Positions 30,001-38,996 of a stretch of 64,000 nt of DNA are shown here, in pieces; the stretch's first letter is position 1, and the number at the start of each line of letters is the position of its first letter. Source of the DNA: Pseudomonas chlororaphis (GTDB taxonomy: Bacteria; Pseudomonadota; Gammaproteobacteria; Pseudomonadales; Pseudomonadaceae); NCBI GenBank assembly GCA_001023535.1, contig CP011020.1, forward strand, positions 1,767,001-1,831,000. Reading direction: 5' to 3'. The position numbers and the translations under genes are program-made. The notes beneath the pieces are model-generated. The model did not search any database, was not told the DNA's origin, and worked only from the letters and a program-made list of their open reading frames with translations.

Positions 30001-30142
30001 TCACGTTCGGCGTCACCGCCCCCGCACTCAACAGTGGCGAATCCGACGGCGTGAAAGCGTAGGCCGGGGCCGCCAGGTAAAGGCCGAGCAGCGCGCCCCA
30101 CAAGGCCTGCCGCCAGCCGCGACGCCCCTCAGTATTTCGCAT
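27029..30142 (-). CDS. pilY1: Pilus tip adhesin/assembly protein PilY1
   Basis: A 1037-residue secreted protein. The signal peptide (ALWGALLGLYLAAPAYA) is followed by a von Willebrand A-like domain whose MIDAS starts DDSGSMN (52-58). A C-terminal seven-blade propeller region ends the protein, with the phrases GRTFYAVQLFDA, AFISNGYGSNSGVAALYVVDI and GDLKGRMWKFDL. Asp-rich DTNNDGALSNLD near 970-981 could be a calcium loop. PilY1 sits at the pilus tip and acts in adhesion, surface sensing and pilus priming. ATG 30142 lies inside the end of pilX and has GGAGAG in front of it. Confidence 0.93.
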   Translation of the reverse strand: MRNTEGRRGWRQALWGALLGLYLAAPAYAFTPSDSPLLSAGAVTPNVMLLIDDSGSMNSIIWASGFDPEVSRPLIYNCNSSSSCFGGQQLDPDDGNVLLSSLLRGGCSSGWVGFYRNILSRVCLRLPDPVGGGDTRYTTKYLSYLLTLANGSNRDFTTGTIPNDYRINVARNVSTDLVASNRALRIGLATFNPPNSTNSGPGGYIARSVSDLSPVSGSVTQAQANTNYTALTSAINALGAVANTPLAESYYEITRYFRGMAPYHNSTPTTYTSPIQYRCQKNFGVVITDGLPTYDRTFPTNDPQATATGGPRLPNWDGISTNDGDNPNGDGEGDTLYLDDIAKFAFDIDMRSTGTDATGKSWNAADFPRQYLNTYTVGFTATNQMLSDAARYGAGKYYQATDSEGLSSALSSALSDITSKAGSGGGGATNGASLSSTSSFYQTTYDPKDWRGTIRAFGFTSAGTVDSAAVQWTTDTAIVPGATAPTYQSWNTATNVPVTLSYANFSPAQQTSLNQNLPTGITGNDLVEWSKGVNKTGLKVRSVLLGDIINSPLVLASPNDQTAADLLNDTSYSTYLATKATNMSSSLVVNANDGFFSVINSANGTRRYAYMPSSVLPSLQGIADPNYINGVSHDFLVDGQIGVFDTQSGTAWKTVALGGTGAGGRTFYAVQLFDAAAGNVYRALWEISAPAVASTANVFNDLGYAYARPEVARLADGRWAAFISNGYGSNSGVAALYVVDIRDGSLIRKIVINSSETDNGLSSVKLRVNSQNVVQAAYGGDLKGRMWKFDLSATSPTAWGLAFAGQPLFTAPGGATQPITVQPLLADNPQGGTQVFFGTGKFNETADKLNKDLQGFYSIWDAVGGGGQITVSNLQAQAITGVFSGSTGQFVTTSQNDVAYPSKKGWYLPLVYNNVLTGERVINSANLVLGRVVFTTAAVDTTDPCASFGTGKLIELSAFNGKMLNYAVLDTNNDGALSNLDTISAGVVFTGGIPTLSAVVSASGATNMVVNDSSGGITNLLEKTVGGSRRIMWRQIQ

Positions 30143-30608
30143 AGATGCTCTCCACCACGCTGCGCTGGTTGTTCCCCACCACCGCCACCGCCGTGATCCG
30201 ATACAGCGTCGCCGAAGTATTGCTGGGTACGTTGACCGCCGTGAGCGTGGTGCCGATGTTCTGTACGCCATAGAAGCCTGCGCCGGCGGCGACCCAGGTC
30301 ACCCCCGAGGTGGAATTGCGCCCGGCGGCCGTCACGGTTGCCGACTCGGCCGGTGGCGCACATTGGGTCGCGGTGGTACACACTGCCAGCGAATAAGTGT
30401 CGACCTGCACCGCGCTCTCGCCCATCCGCAGCGCCGCCTCGGCGATCTGGAACGACTGGTTGCGCAGCATGACGCTGCTGGTCATTTTTTCCTGGAGCGT
30501 GGCGCTCTGCATGGACGACAGCCCGATCAGGGTCAACAGCAGCAGAAACACCAGGCTGACCAGCAAAGCCATGCCACGTTGTCGATGTTTGATTGGAATC
30601 GATTTCAT
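30129..30608 (-). CDS. pilX: Minor pilin PilX
   Basis: A 159-residue protein with a PilX N-terminal domain: RQRGMALLVSLVFLLLLTLIGLSS, then LQEKMTSSVMLRNQSFQIAEAALRMGE. The residue after the leader glycine is Met, not Phe, as in other PilX proteins. Glu5 is replaced by Val, also a feature of some pseudopilin-like minor pilins. It overlaps pilY1 by 14 bases. Confidence 0.9.
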   Translation of the reverse strand: MKSIPIKHRQRGMALLVSLVFLLLLTLIGLSSMQSATLQEKMTSSVMLRNQSFQIAEAALRMGESAVQVDTYSLAVCTTATQCAPPAESATVTAAGRNSTSGVTWVAAGAGFYGVQNIGTTLTAVNVPSNTSATLYRITAVAVVGNNQRSVVESIYAKY

Positions 30609-30619
30609 GGGCTTGCCCT

Positions 30620-31345
30620 TTACAACAGCCGGTTGCGCAAGGCGGCAACCACGTTGAAGGTTTGCTCGCGCACCGCGTTTCGCGGATCGAAAAGCGTCAG
30701 GCTCAGGCGCACGCTGCGGATCAGTGCCGGGTCGGCCGGGTTGCTGCTGTAGCTGGACGCCGCGATGTCCGAGGCACTGCCGGCCACGCCGAAGGTCACG
30801 CTGAACGTGCGCACGTTATCCACCAGCACCGCCATGGGCGGGTTGGCAGGACCGCCGGCTGTCTGGACGCCCATCAGCAGTTGGTTGTTGCTGTAGCTGT
30901 AGATCAATCGCCTGATCGGAAACGCGATTTGCCCGGCCGCAGGCGCCCGCACGCCCGTGTAGGCGGTGGCCGAGGTGCGACAGTCGGAAACCACGGTCCA
31001 GGTGGGCGCCCCGCCGCCACTGCCCACGTCCGCCGTCACCAGGGTCAACTTCAGGTTGGCGTTGTCCCAACGGATCGGCGTGATCTGGCTGGCATTGAAA
31101 TCCCCGGCGGCGGACGCGTCGGTGATGCTCCCCAGGCAACCGAACATCCCCACCATGCGCAGCTCCTGGACCATTTTGCTCAAGGCGAACCGCGCATCCT
31201 CCTGCATCACCGCCGCCGCCCCCTGGCTGACGTAGGTGTTCTTCGCGGCGATGAAGATCTGCACGACCCCCAGCACGACGATCAGGCTGAGCACCAGCGC
31301 GATCATCAGCTCGATCAGGCCGAAACCCCGGCTGCGCCCGTTCAT
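30620..31345 (-). CDS. pilW: Minor pilin PilW
   Basis: A 241-residue pilin-like protein with the class III signal SRG-FGLIELMIALVLSLIVVLGVVQIFIAAKNTY and the PilW-type segment MQEDARFALSKMVQELRMVGMFGCLGSI. Its start overlaps the pilV stop by four bases, so translation is coupled. It is part of the minor-pilin priming complex. Confidence 0.92.
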   Translation of the reverse strand: MNGRSRGFGLIELMIALVLSLIVVLGVVQIFIAAKNTYVSQGAAAVMQEDARFALSKMVQELRMVGMFGCLGSITDASAAGDFNASQITPIRWDNANLKLTLVTADVGSGGGAPTWTVVSDCRTSATAYTGVRAPAAGQIAFPIRRLIYSYSNNQLLMGVQTAGGPANPPMAVLVDNVRTFSVTFGVAGSASDIAASSYSSNPADPALIRSVRLSLTLFDPRNAVREQTFNVVAALRNRLL

Positions 31346-31806
31346 GGCGCCGGCGTCGCGATCGGGTCGACGGCGACACGGCTGGTCAGCACGAAGCTGC
31401 GCCGCGCGTCGGCCGCGTTGGTGGTGTTGGCGGCCCTCGCATCGTCCCAGGAAATGGTGATGGTGTAGACGCGCTGGTTCAGGGCGACGGTGCCGGTGGC
31501 CGTGGCGCCGCCAAAGGCGATGATGTTGGTCTTGAAGTCGTAGAGGTCCTGGTCCCGCGCCACATTGAGGTTTGGCGCGCTGGGCGGCGTGACGGTGTAG
31601 TCCGCGCCGGAGTTGGCGCGTATGCGGTCCAGCAGGTCATAGGCGATGAAACTGGCCTGGCTGGTCATGCGCGAGCTGTCGGTGTACTTGAGGGCGTTGA
31701 GCTGAATCATCGCGGCGCCCAACAAGCCCACGCCGAGAATCAACACCGCCACCAGCACCTCGATCAGGGTCATGCCCTCCTGTGCGCGTCTACTGCAATC
31801 CTTCAT
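31342..31806 (-). CDS. pilV: Minor pilin PilV
   Basis: A 154-residue protein with a long basic leader (MKDCSRRAQEG) and the signal MTLIEVLVAVLILGVGLLGAAMIQ. The PilV family phrase LKYTDSSRMTSQASFIAYDLLDRIRAN follows. ATG 31806 overlaps the fimU stop (ATGA) and is chosen over an upstream ATG inside fimU. Confidence 0.92.
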   Translation of the reverse strand: MKDCSRRAQEGMTLIEVLVAVLILGVGLLGAAMIQLNALKYTDSSRMTSQASFIAYDLLDRIRANSGADYTVTPPSAPNLNVARDQDLYDFKTNIIAFGGATATGTVALNQRVYTITISWDDARAANTTNAADARRSFVLTSRVAVDPIATPAP

Positions 31807-32276
31807 CCGCAACTTCCACCCAATACGATTCTTCCGTTGAGGCAAACATTCAGCGTCCTGCTCTGTGTTCCCCGCACATAATTGAAACCCACCGGCGTGG
31901 CCGGTGCCGATAATCCGCCCAGGTTGTTGAAATCAATCGCGGTCACGTCTGAGGTTAGCGTCAGAGTCGCGCCACCGCCCATCGCTGGAACAACCCGCAA
32001 TACATTGGCCGGCGTGCCCGTACTGTCATACACCGTCAGTTCGCCGTTCCAGGCGCTGCCCAGCACCGTGGGGCGAATCCTGATGGTGGTGCCCCGGTCG
32101 ATGGCCTCCATCCGGGCGAAGTTCAACGCCCGACGCAGGTCGCCGATCTCGGTATCGGCCCGGGTGCCCTGCATTGAACTGGTGAAGGCCGGCACCGCCA
32201 GGGTGATGAGGATCAGCATGACGCCAAGGGTTACCAGCACCTCGATCAGCGTGAAACCTTTTGTACGAAGATCCAT
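31803..32276 (-). CDS. fimU: Minor pilin FimU
   Basis: A 157-residue GspH/FimT-type pilin-like protein. Leader MDLRTKG is followed by FTLIEVLVTLGVMLILITLAVPAF and the helix RRALNFARMEAIDRGTTIRIRP. The C-terminal LNVCLNGRIVLGGSCG has the usual paired cysteines. It is the first gene of the minor-pilin operon. A weak promoter-like sequence (TTGTTC-N18-TATAGC on the minus strand) lies just upstream, but no AlgR-type site is evident. Confidence 0.9.
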   Translation of the reverse strand: MDLRTKGFTLIEVLVTLGVMLILITLAVPAFTSSMQGTRADTEIGDLRRALNFARMEAIDRGTTIRIRPTVLGSAWNGELTVYDSTGTPANVLRVVPAMGGGATLTLTSDVTAIDFNNLGGLSAPATPVGFNYVRGTQSRTLNVCLNGRIVLGGSCG

Positions 32277-32357
32277 CGATGCCCTCTGCCGCCGTCGGCT
32301 ATACCTGCTTTTACAAAGCTAGAACAAACAGCCGCAGCATGCGTAACGCTGATCAAC

Positions 32358-32491
32358 TGTGGCGAGGGGATTTATCCCCGTTGGGCTGCGAAGCAGCCCC
32401 AATGAAGCTGATCACCGTTGCGACCTGATGCACGGCTGCGTTTGGTTTGGGGCTGCTACGCAGCCCAACGGGGATAAATCCCCTCGCCACA
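32358..32491. repeat. Inverted pair of the GGCGAGGGGATTTATCCCC repeat
   Basis: Two long inverted arms of about 43 bases (32358-32400 and 32449-32491) made of GGCGAGGGGATTTATCCCCG followed by a GGGCTGC-GCAGCCC hairpin. They fill the divergent space between fimU and fimT. The single copy at 24845 is the same unit. Confidence 0.8.
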
Positions 32492-32539
32492 ACTCACCAG
32501 CCTCAGAACCGTTTTCACGCACTCCAGGGAGGAGGCAAC

Positions 32540-33055
32540 ATGCACCAACAGGGGTTCAGCCTGATCGAGCTGCTCATGGGACTGGCAATTGCCGCGATTG
32601 TTCTGCCGTGGGCCAGTTCCGGCTACAAAGCGCTCATCGAATCCATCGAACGCAAGGACGCCGCCCGGTTACTGGCCAGTGGCTTGCGCACTGCGCGAAG
32701 CGAAGCCATCACCCGTAACCGGACGGTGGCGATCAGAGGGATAGACAATGACTGGAGCAAAGGGTGGCAAATCATTCTGGACGGCGATGACCAGGCGCTG
32801 CTGACACAGCGCAGCAACGGGGCTCGCATCATGGGTAACTGGGCGATGAAAGGGTCGGTCAGGTTCGCCTTCCATGGCCAGGCGGTATGGCCCAGCGGGG
32901 CCTTTCATTCGGGAACGCTATACGTCTGTGGCAAACACGACTCGATCAGCCACCATCAAGTGGTGCTCGCGCCCTCAGGGCGCGTGAGCCTGCGCAGCGA
33001 GGTCGCCGAGCAGGCCGCGTGCGAAAAGCGCTTAAAGCAGCGAGCGGACGCGTAG
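32540..33055 (+). CDS. fimT: Minor pilin-like protein FimT
   Basis: A 171-residue GspH/FimT-type pilin-like protein. The very short leader MHQQG is followed by [24 protein letters not shown] with Glu5, then [18 protein letters not shown]. Some FimT proteins bind DNA in natural transformation; whether this one does is not visible. A strong ribosome binding site (GGGAGGAGG) precedes ATG 32540. Its 3' end overlaps the converging ispH gene by 24 bases. Confidence 0.88.
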   Translation: MHQQGFSLIELLMGLAIAAIVLPWASSGYKALIESIERKDAARLLASGLRTARSEAITRNRTVAIRGIDNDWSKGWQIILDGDDQALLTQRSNGARIMGNWAMKGSVRFAFHGQAVWPSGAFHSGTLYVCGKHDSISHHQVVLAPSGRVSLRSEVAEQAACEKRLKQRADA

Positions 33056-33979
33056 TTCCTTGGGCATGGAGAACGTGATGTTTTCCTCGCGGCCGGCCAG
33101 TTCATCGGCACCTGTAGCGCCCCAGGCCTGCAATTGCTGGATCACCCCACGCACCAGCACCTCGGGGGCCGACGCACCGGCGGTGATACCGATGCGCTCG
33201 ACACCGTCGAACCAACTGCGCTGCAGGTCCTCGGCACCGTCGATCAGGTAGGCCGGCGTGGACATGCGCTCGGCCAGCTCGCGCAAGCGGTTGGAGTTGG
33301 AGCTGTTCGGACTGCCGACGACCAACACCACGTCGCACTCGTTGGCCAATTGCTTGACCGCGTCCTGGCGATTCTGGGTGGCGTAGCAGATGTCATCCTT
33401 GCGCGGCCCGCCGATGGCCGGGAAACGCGAGCGCAGGGCGTCGATCACGCGGCTGGTATCGTCCATGGACAGCGTGGTCTGGGTGACGAAGGCCAGGCTC
33501 TCGGGGTTGCGGACCTGCAGGGCAGCCACGTCGTCCTCGTCCTCGACCAGGTAGATCGCGCCGCCATTGCTGGCATCGTACTGACCCATGGTGCCCTCGA
33601 CTTCCGGGTGGCCCTCGTGGCCGATCAGGATGCATTCGCGACCGTCACGGCTGTAGCGCGCCACTTCGATGTGCACCTTGGTCACCAACGGGCACGTCGC
33701 GTCGAACACCTTCAGGCCACGGCCGGCGGCTTCGGTGCGTACGGCCTGGGAAACCCCGTGGGCACTGAAGATCACGATGACGTCGTCCGGCACCTGGTCC
33801 AGTTCCTCGACGAAGATGGCCCCGCGGCTGCGCAGGTCTTCGACGACGAATTTGTTGTGGACCACTTCGTGGCGCACATAGATCGGCGGACCGAAAACTT
33901 CCAGGGCGCGGTTGACGATTTCGATCGCCCGGTCCACACCGGCGCAGAAGCCACGGGGGTTGGCGAGTTTGATTTGCAT
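33032..33979 (-). CDS. ispH: 4-hydroxy-3-methylbut-2-enyl diphosphate reductase
   Basis: A 315-residue iron-sulfur enzyme, the last step of the MEP isoprenoid pathway. It reduces HMBPP to IPP and DMAPP. The three cluster cysteines C12, C96 and C198 are present, with substrate-binding H41, H74, H124 and E126. The start [12 protein letters not shown] is the family N-terminus. It closes the murJ-ribF-ileS-lspA-fkpB group but is separated from fkpB by a REPIN. Confidence 0.95.
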   Translation of the reverse strand: MQIKLANPRGFCAGVDRAIEIVNRALEVFGPPIYVRHEVVHNKFVVEDLRSRGAIFVEELDQVPDDVIVIFSAHGVSQAVRTEAAGRGLKVFDATCPLVTKVHIEVARYSRDGRECILIGHEGHPEVEGTMGQYDASNGGAIYLVEDEDDVAALQVRNPESLAFVTQTTLSMDDTSRVIDALRSRFPAIGGPRKDDICYATQNRQDAVKQLANECDVVLVVGSPNSSNSNRLRELAERMSTPAYLIDGAEDLQRSWFDGVERIGITAGASAPEVLVRGVIQQLQAWGATGADELAGREENITFSMPKELRVRSLL

Positions 33980-34039
33980 GCTGTGCCTCGTGTCTGGCCT
34001 GTTGATCGAACGAAGGGCTCGAACACAATGGAAATACCT

Positions 34040-34129
34040 TGTGGGAGCGGGCTTGCTCGCGAAGAGGACCTGACATCCAACATTGATGTTGGCTGACAGA
34101 CCGTATTCGCGAGCAAGCCCGCTCCCACA
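34040..34129. repeat. REPIN between fkpB and ispH
   Basis: Inverted REP cores at 34040-34063 and 34106-34129 lie in the gap between two genes of the same strand, where the group would otherwise be one transcript. Confidence 0.85.
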
Positions 34130-34148
34130 CTTGACCGCATCCGGCCAG

Positions 34149-34586
34149 TTACAGAGCCTTGACCTCAAGAATTTCCACTTCGAAATTCAAGGTCTTGCCC
34201 GCCAGGGGATGGTTGAAATCCACGGTCACCTGGGCGTCGTCGAAAGCCTTCACCACGCCCGGCAGTTCGGTGTTGGCCGCGTCATTGAAGATCACCAGCA
34301 GCCCCTCCGACAGCTCCATGTCCTGGAACTGGGAGCGTGGCATGGTCTGCACGTTCTGTGGATTGGGCTGACCAAAGGCGTTTTCCGGGGCAACGATCAC
34401 GGTGCGCTTGTCGCCGGCCTTGAAACCGAAGATCGCCGCCTCGAAGCCTGGCAACAGGTTGCCATCACCGACCTTGAACACCGCCGGGGCCTTGTCGAAA
34501 GTGCTGTCGACGGTGTCGCCGTTTTCCAGGTGCAGGGCAAAGTGCAGCTTCACTTCGGTGTTTTGAGCGATACGCTGCTCAGTCAT
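34149..34586 (-). CDS. fkpB: FKBP-type peptidyl-prolyl isomerase FkpB/SlpA
   Basis: A 145-residue SlyD-like FKBP. The FKBP core appears as [31 protein letters not shown] and the insert-in-flap domain around [28 protein letters not shown]. There is no His-rich tail, so it is the SlpA rather than the SlyD type. Its start overlaps the end of lspA by eight bases, as in many gamma-proteobacteria. Confidence 0.92.
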   Translation of the reverse strand: MTEQRIAQNTEVKLHFALHLENGDTVDSTFDKAPAVFKVGDGNLLPGFEAAIFGFKAGDKRTVIVAPENAFGQPNPQNVQTMPRSQFQDMELSEGLLVIFNDAANTELPGVVKAFDDAQVTVDFNHPLAGKTLNFEVEILEVKAL

Positions 34587-35091
34587 GGACGGCTTCTCCG
34601 GTTTTCTTGCTCTTGAACATGTCCAGGGCGAGCATGATCGCGCCCACGGTGATGGCGCTGTCGGCAAAGTTGAACGCCGGGAAGTACCAGCGGTTCTGCC
34701 AATGCACCAGGATGAAATCGATCACGTGGCCCAAGGCGATGCGGTCATAGAGATTGCCCAGGGCGCCGCCGAGAACCAGTGCCAGCGCCACCGCCAGCCA
34801 GGTTTCATCGCGGCCCAGGCGCTTGAGCCAGACCACCAGCACCGCGCTGACCACGATGGCAATCAAAGCGAACAGCCAGCGCTGCCAGCCCGAACTGTCG
34901 GCCAGGAAGCTGAACGCCGCCCCCGTGTTGTAGGCCAGCGTCCAGCTGAAGTAGTCGGGAATGACCACGATCTGCTGGTACATGGTCAACGAGCTTTCAA
35001 AGTAGAACTTGCTGGCCTGGTCGATGACCAGCACCAGCACGCTCAACCAGAGCCAGCCCAGCCGTCCGAAACGGCCCGCTGCGTTAGGCAT
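34579..35091 (-). CDS. lspA: Signal peptidase II
   Basis: A 170-residue four-helix inner-membrane aspartyl protease that removes lipoprotein signal peptides after lipidation. Catalytic aspartates are in GNLYDR and AFNFADSAI, with the conserved [10 protein letters not shown]. It would process BamD and the lipoprotein at 54817. Its start overlaps the ileS stop by eight bases. Confidence 0.95.
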   Translation of the reverse strand: MPNAAGRFGRLGWLWLSVLVLVIDQASKFYFESSLTMYQQIVVIPDYFSWTLAYNTGAAFSFLADSSGWQRWLFALIAIVVSAVLVVWLKRLGRDETWLAVALALVLGGALGNLYDRIALGHVIDFILVHWQNRWYFPAFNFADSAITVGAIMLALDMFKSKKTGEAVHD

Positions 35092-37915
35092 AGTGGCGAA
35101 CCTCACCGGTGCCGCTGATGTTGTCGACACAACGACCGCAGATTTCCGGATGCTCCGGGTTCACGCCGACGTCTTCGCGGCAGTGCCAGCAACGGGCGCA
35201 CTTGACGAAGCTCGACTTGACCACCTTGAGCTTCAGGCCCGCCACTTCGGTGACCACGGCATCGGCCGGGGCCTGCACCAACGGGGCGACGCTGGCGGTG
35301 GAGGTGATCAGCACGAAGCGCAGTTCGTTGCCCAACTTGGCCAGGTCGGTCCCCAGGGATTCCTCGGCATAGAGGGTCACTTCGGCTTGCAGGTTGCCAC
35401 CGACGGCCTTGGCCGCACGCTGGATTTCCATTTCCTTGTTGACCGCCGCCTTGACCGCCATGACGCGATCCCAATAGGCACGGTCCAGCTCGAAGCCTTG
35501 CGGCAGTTCGGTCAGGCCTTCGTACCAGGTGTTGAGCATCACCGATTCGTTACGCTCGCCCGGCAGATATTGCCACAGCTCGTCGGCGGTAAACGCCAGG
35601 ATCGGCGCGATCCAGCGCACCAGCGCCTCGCTGATGTGGAACAGCGCGGTCTGGCACGAGCGACGCGCCTTGCTGTTGGCGCCGGTGGTGTACTGGCGGT
35701 CCTTGATGATGTCGAGGTAGAAACCGCCCAGCTCCTGCACGCAGAAGTTGTGGATCTTCGAGTAGACGTTCCAGAAGCGGTATTCGCCGTAGTGCTCCTG
35801 CAATTCGCGTTGCAGCAGCAGGGTACGGTCCACGGCCCAACGGTCCAGGGCCAGCATGTCTTCGGCCGGCAGCAGGTCGGTGGCCGGGTTGAAGCCGGTC
35901 AGGTTCGACAGCAGGAAGCGCGCGGTATTACGGATGCGCCGGTAGGCGTCCGCACTGCGCTGCAGGATCTGGTCGGACACCGCCATCTCGCCGGAATAGT
36001 CGGTGGAGGCCACCCACAGGCGCATGATGTCGGCGCCCAGGGTGTCGTTGACCTTCTGCGGCGCGATCACGTTGCCCAGGGACTTGGACATCTTGCGGCC
36101 GGCTTCGTCGACGGTGAAACCGTGGGTCAGCAACTCGCGATACGGCGCGTGGTTGTCGATGGCGCAACCGGTCAGCAAGGACGAGTGGAACCAGCCGCGA
36201 TGCTGGTCCGAGCCTTCCAGGTAGAGGTCGGCACGCGGGCCGCTCTCATGGCCCATCGGGTGCGAACCGCGCAGCACGTGCCAGTGGGTGGTGCCGGAGT
36301 CGAACCAGACGTCCAGGGTGTCGCTGATCTTGTCGTACAGCGGCGCTTCGTCGCCCAGCAGCTCCGCGGCGTCCATCTTGAACCAGGCTTCGATGCCTTC
36401 GACTTCGACGCGCTTGGCCACCTCTTCCATCAGTTCGACGGTGCGCGGGTGCAGCTCACCGCTTTCCTTGTTCAGGAAGAACGGGATCGGCACGCCCCAG
36501 TTGCGCTGGCGGGAGATGCACCAGTCCGGACGGTTGGCGATCATCGAGTGCAGGCGCGCCTGGCCCCAGGCCGGGACGAACTTAGTGTCTTCGATGGCCT
36601 TGAGCGAGCGCTGGCGCAGTGTGTCGCCGCTGGCCGGCTGTTTGTCCATGCCGATGAACCACTGCGCGGTGGCGCGGTAGATCAGCGGGGTCTTGTGGCG
36701 CCAGCAGTGCATGTAGCTGTGCTCGATGACGGTGGTGTGCAGCAGCGCACCGACTTCGGTCAGCTTGTCGACGATGGCTGGGTTGGCTTTCCAGATGAAC
36801 TGGCCGCCAAAGAACGCCAGCGACGGCGCGTACACGCCATTGCTCTGGACCGGATTGAGGATGTCGTCGTTGACCATGCCGTACTTCTTGCAGGTCACGA
36901 AGTCATCCACGCCATAGGCCGGCGCGGAGTGAACCACACCGGTGCCGGCGCCCAGTTCCACGTAGTCGGCCAGGTACACCGGCGACAGGCGATCATAGAA
37001 CGGGTGACGGAAGTTGATCAGTTCCAGCGCCGAACCCGGGGCAGTGGCCAGCACCGAGCCTTCGAGGCCGTAGCGGCCCAGGCAGGACTCGACCAGTTCC
37101 TCGGCCAGCACCAGCAGCTTGTCGCCGACGTCCACCAGCGCGTAGTTGAATTCCGGATGGACGTTCAGCGCCTGGTTGGCCGGGATGGTCCACGGGGTGG
37201 TGGTCCAGATCACGATCGCGGCCGGCTTGGCCAACTGGCCCAGGCCGAACGCGGCGGCCAGCTTGTCTTCATCGGCGATCGGGAACGCCACGTCGATGGT
37301 CGACGACTTCTTGTTCTCGTACTCGACTTCCGCCTCGGCCAGGGCCGAACCGCAATCGAAGCACCAGTTCACCGGCTTGAGGCCCTTGAACACGAAACCG
37401 CCATCGACGATTTTCGCCAAGGCACGGATTTCACCGGCTTCGTTCTTGAAGTCCATGGTCTTGTACGGATTGGCGAAGTCGCCCAGCACGCCGAGGCGGA
37501 TGAATTCCGACTTCTGCCCTTCGATCTGCTCGGTGGCGTAGGCACGGCACAGCTCGCGGGTCTTGTCGGCGCCCAGGTTCTTGCCGTGGGTCACTTCCAC
37601 CTTGTGTTCGATCGGCAGGCCGTGGCAATCCCAGCCCGGAACATACGGTGCGTCAAAACCCGACAGGGTCTTGGAGCGCACGATCATGTCCTTGAGAATC
37701 TTGTTCAGCGCGTGACCGATATGGATCGTGCCGTTGGCATACGGAGGGCCGTCGTGCAGGACGAACTTCGGACGATCCTTGCCAATTTCGCGCAACTTTC
37801 CGTACAGGCCAATGCTGTCCCAACGCTGCAGAATCTGTGGTTCGCGCTGAGGCAGGCCGGCCTTCATAGGGAAGGCGGTGTCCGGAAGGTTTAGCGTGGC
37901 TTTATAGTCGGTCAT
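35084..37915 (-). CDS. ileS: Isoleucyl-tRNA synthetase
   Basis: A 943-residue class I synthetase charging tRNA-Ile. HIGH is at 65-68 ([16 protein letters not shown]) and KMSKSLGN near 600. The CP1 editing domain lies between them. The C-terminal zinc finger (KCARCWHC...ICGRC) is present, so this is the bacterial mupirocin-sensitive type. It lies between ribF and lspA in the conserved order. Confidence 0.97.
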   Translation of the reverse strand: MTDYKATLNLPDTAFPMKAGLPQREPQILQRWDSIGLYGKLREIGKDRPKFVLHDGPPYANGTIHIGHALNKILKDMIVRSKTLSGFDAPYVPGWDCHGLPIEHKVEVTHGKNLGADKTRELCRAYATEQIEGQKSEFIRLGVLGDFANPYKTMDFKNEAGEIRALAKIVDGGFVFKGLKPVNWCFDCGSALAEAEVEYENKKSSTIDVAFPIADEDKLAAAFGLGQLAKPAAIVIWTTTPWTIPANQALNVHPEFNYALVDVGDKLLVLAEELVESCLGRYGLEGSVLATAPGSALELINFRHPFYDRLSPVYLADYVELGAGTGVVHSAPAYGVDDFVTCKKYGMVNDDILNPVQSNGVYAPSLAFFGGQFIWKANPAIVDKLTEVGALLHTTVIEHSYMHCWRHKTPLIYRATAQWFIGMDKQPASGDTLRQRSLKAIEDTKFVPAWGQARLHSMIANRPDWCISRQRNWGVPIPFFLNKESGELHPRTVELMEEVAKRVEVEGIEAWFKMDAAELLGDEAPLYDKISDTLDVWFDSGTTHWHVLRGSHPMGHESGPRADLYLEGSDQHRGWFHSSLLTGCAIDNHAPYRELLTHGFTVDEAGRKMSKSLGNVIAPQKVNDTLGADIMRLWVASTDYSGEMAVSDQILQRSADAYRRIRNTARFLLSNLTGFNPATDLLPAEDMLALDRWAVDRTLLLQRELQEHYGEYRFWNVYSKIHNFCVQELGGFYLDIIKDRQYTTGANSKARRSCQTALFHISEALVRWIAPILAFTADELWQYLPGERNESVMLNTWYEGLTELPQGFELDRAYWDRVMAVKAAVNKEMEIQRAAKAVGGNLQAEVTLYAEESLGTDLAKLGNELRFVLITSTASVAPLVQAPADAVVTEVAGLKLKVVKSSFVKCARCWHCREDVGVNPEHPEICGRCVDNISGTGEVRHYA

Positions 37916-37928
37916 TTAAGGCTCTTCA

Positions 37929-38867
37929 TTAGCGATTGGCGCTGGTTGCGACAAGGGCACGGGCGGCGGCGATATCTGCATGGATCGCCGTCTTGAGCGC
38001 CTCCAGGGAGGCAAAACGCTGCTCTTCACGCAGCTTCTGGTGGAAAACCACCGTCAAACGCCGGTCATACAGATCGCCGGCAAAATCCAGAACATGTACT
38101 TCGAGGTGGGCTTTGCCATCCCCCTGGACCGTGGGCCGTACGCCGATATTGGCGACACCGGGCCAGGCCTTGCCGTCAATCTCGACGCTGACCAGGAACA
38201 CCCCGGTCAGCGGCACGCGACGGCGCTTGAGTTGCACGTTGGCAGTCGGCGTGCCCAATTGACGCGCCAGTTTCTGCCCATGCAGGATCCGCCCGGCAAT
38301 CCGGTACGGACGGCCGAGCAAGCGCTCGGCCAGTTCGAAGTCGGCAGCGGCCAGGGCATTGCGGACCTGGGTACTGCTCACGCGCAAGCCGTCCAGTTCG
38401 ACAGTCTGCGCGGCTTCGACGGTAAAACCATGGACGCTGCCGGACTGTTGCAGGTATTCGAAATCCCCGGAACGGTCGCAGCCGAAGCGGAAATCATCAC
38501 CCACTTCCAGGTGTTTCACGTCGAGACCGTCCACCAGGATGGTCTCGACGAACTCGGCGGCACTGAGCTTGCTCAGGCGCTGGTTGAAGGCCAGGCACAA
38601 GACCCGGTCGACGCCTTCGCTGGCAAGCAGTTGCAACTTGTCCCGCAGCCGGGCCAGACGGGCCGGCGCGGTGTCCGGGGCAAAAAACTCCCGCGGCTGC
38701 GGCTCGAAGATGACCACGCAGCTGGGCACGCCCAATTCCAGCGCACGCTCACGCAGCCGCGCCAGGATAGCCTGGTGGCCACGGTGGACACCGTCAAAGT
38801 TGCCAATAGTGGCGACACAGCCCCGATGCTGGGGGCGCAGGTTGTGGAGGCCTCGAACCAGCTGCAT
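37929..38867 (-). CDS. ribF: Bifunctional riboflavin kinase / FAD synthetase
   Basis: A 312-residue enzyme making FMN and then FAD from riboflavin. The N-terminal nucleotidyltransferase has CVATIGNFDGVHRGHQ and VSSTQVRNAL. The C-terminal kinase has GRILHGQKLARQLGTPTANV and the LYDRRLTVVFHQKLREE ending. ATG 38867 (MQLVRGLHNLRP) gives the family N-terminus; ATG 38885 is possible. It lies between murJ and ileS. Confidence 0.95.
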   Translation of the reverse strand: MQLVRGLHNLRPQHRGCVATIGNFDGVHRGHQAILARLRERALELGVPSCVVIFEPQPREFFAPDTAPARLARLRDKLQLLASEGVDRVLCLAFNQRLSKLSAAEFVETILVDGLDVKHLEVGDDFRFGCDRSGDFEYLQQSGSVHGFTVEAAQTVELDGLRVSSTQVRNALAAADFELAERLLGRPYRIAGRILHGQKLARQLGTPTANVQLKRRRVPLTGVFLVSVEIDGKAWPGVANIGVRPTVQGDGKAHLEVHVLDFAGDLYDRRLTVVFHQKLREEQRFASLEALKTAIHADIAAARALVATSANR

Positions 38868-38996
38868 AACGCGCTTCTTGCTCATAAAGTGGCCGATTAT
38901 AACCACACCCGGCGGCCGACGACAGGCAACACCGTAACCCAAAGTGCTCGAACCGACAAAACCACTGCCCGGTCCGGGTTGATCGAGGCCCCGCCC

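Noticed and set aside
35009-37894. A 961-codon open frame on the plus strand
   Set aside because: It is exactly antisense to ileS, has the His/Gln/Val-rich composition of a high-GC shadow frame, and no family resemblance.
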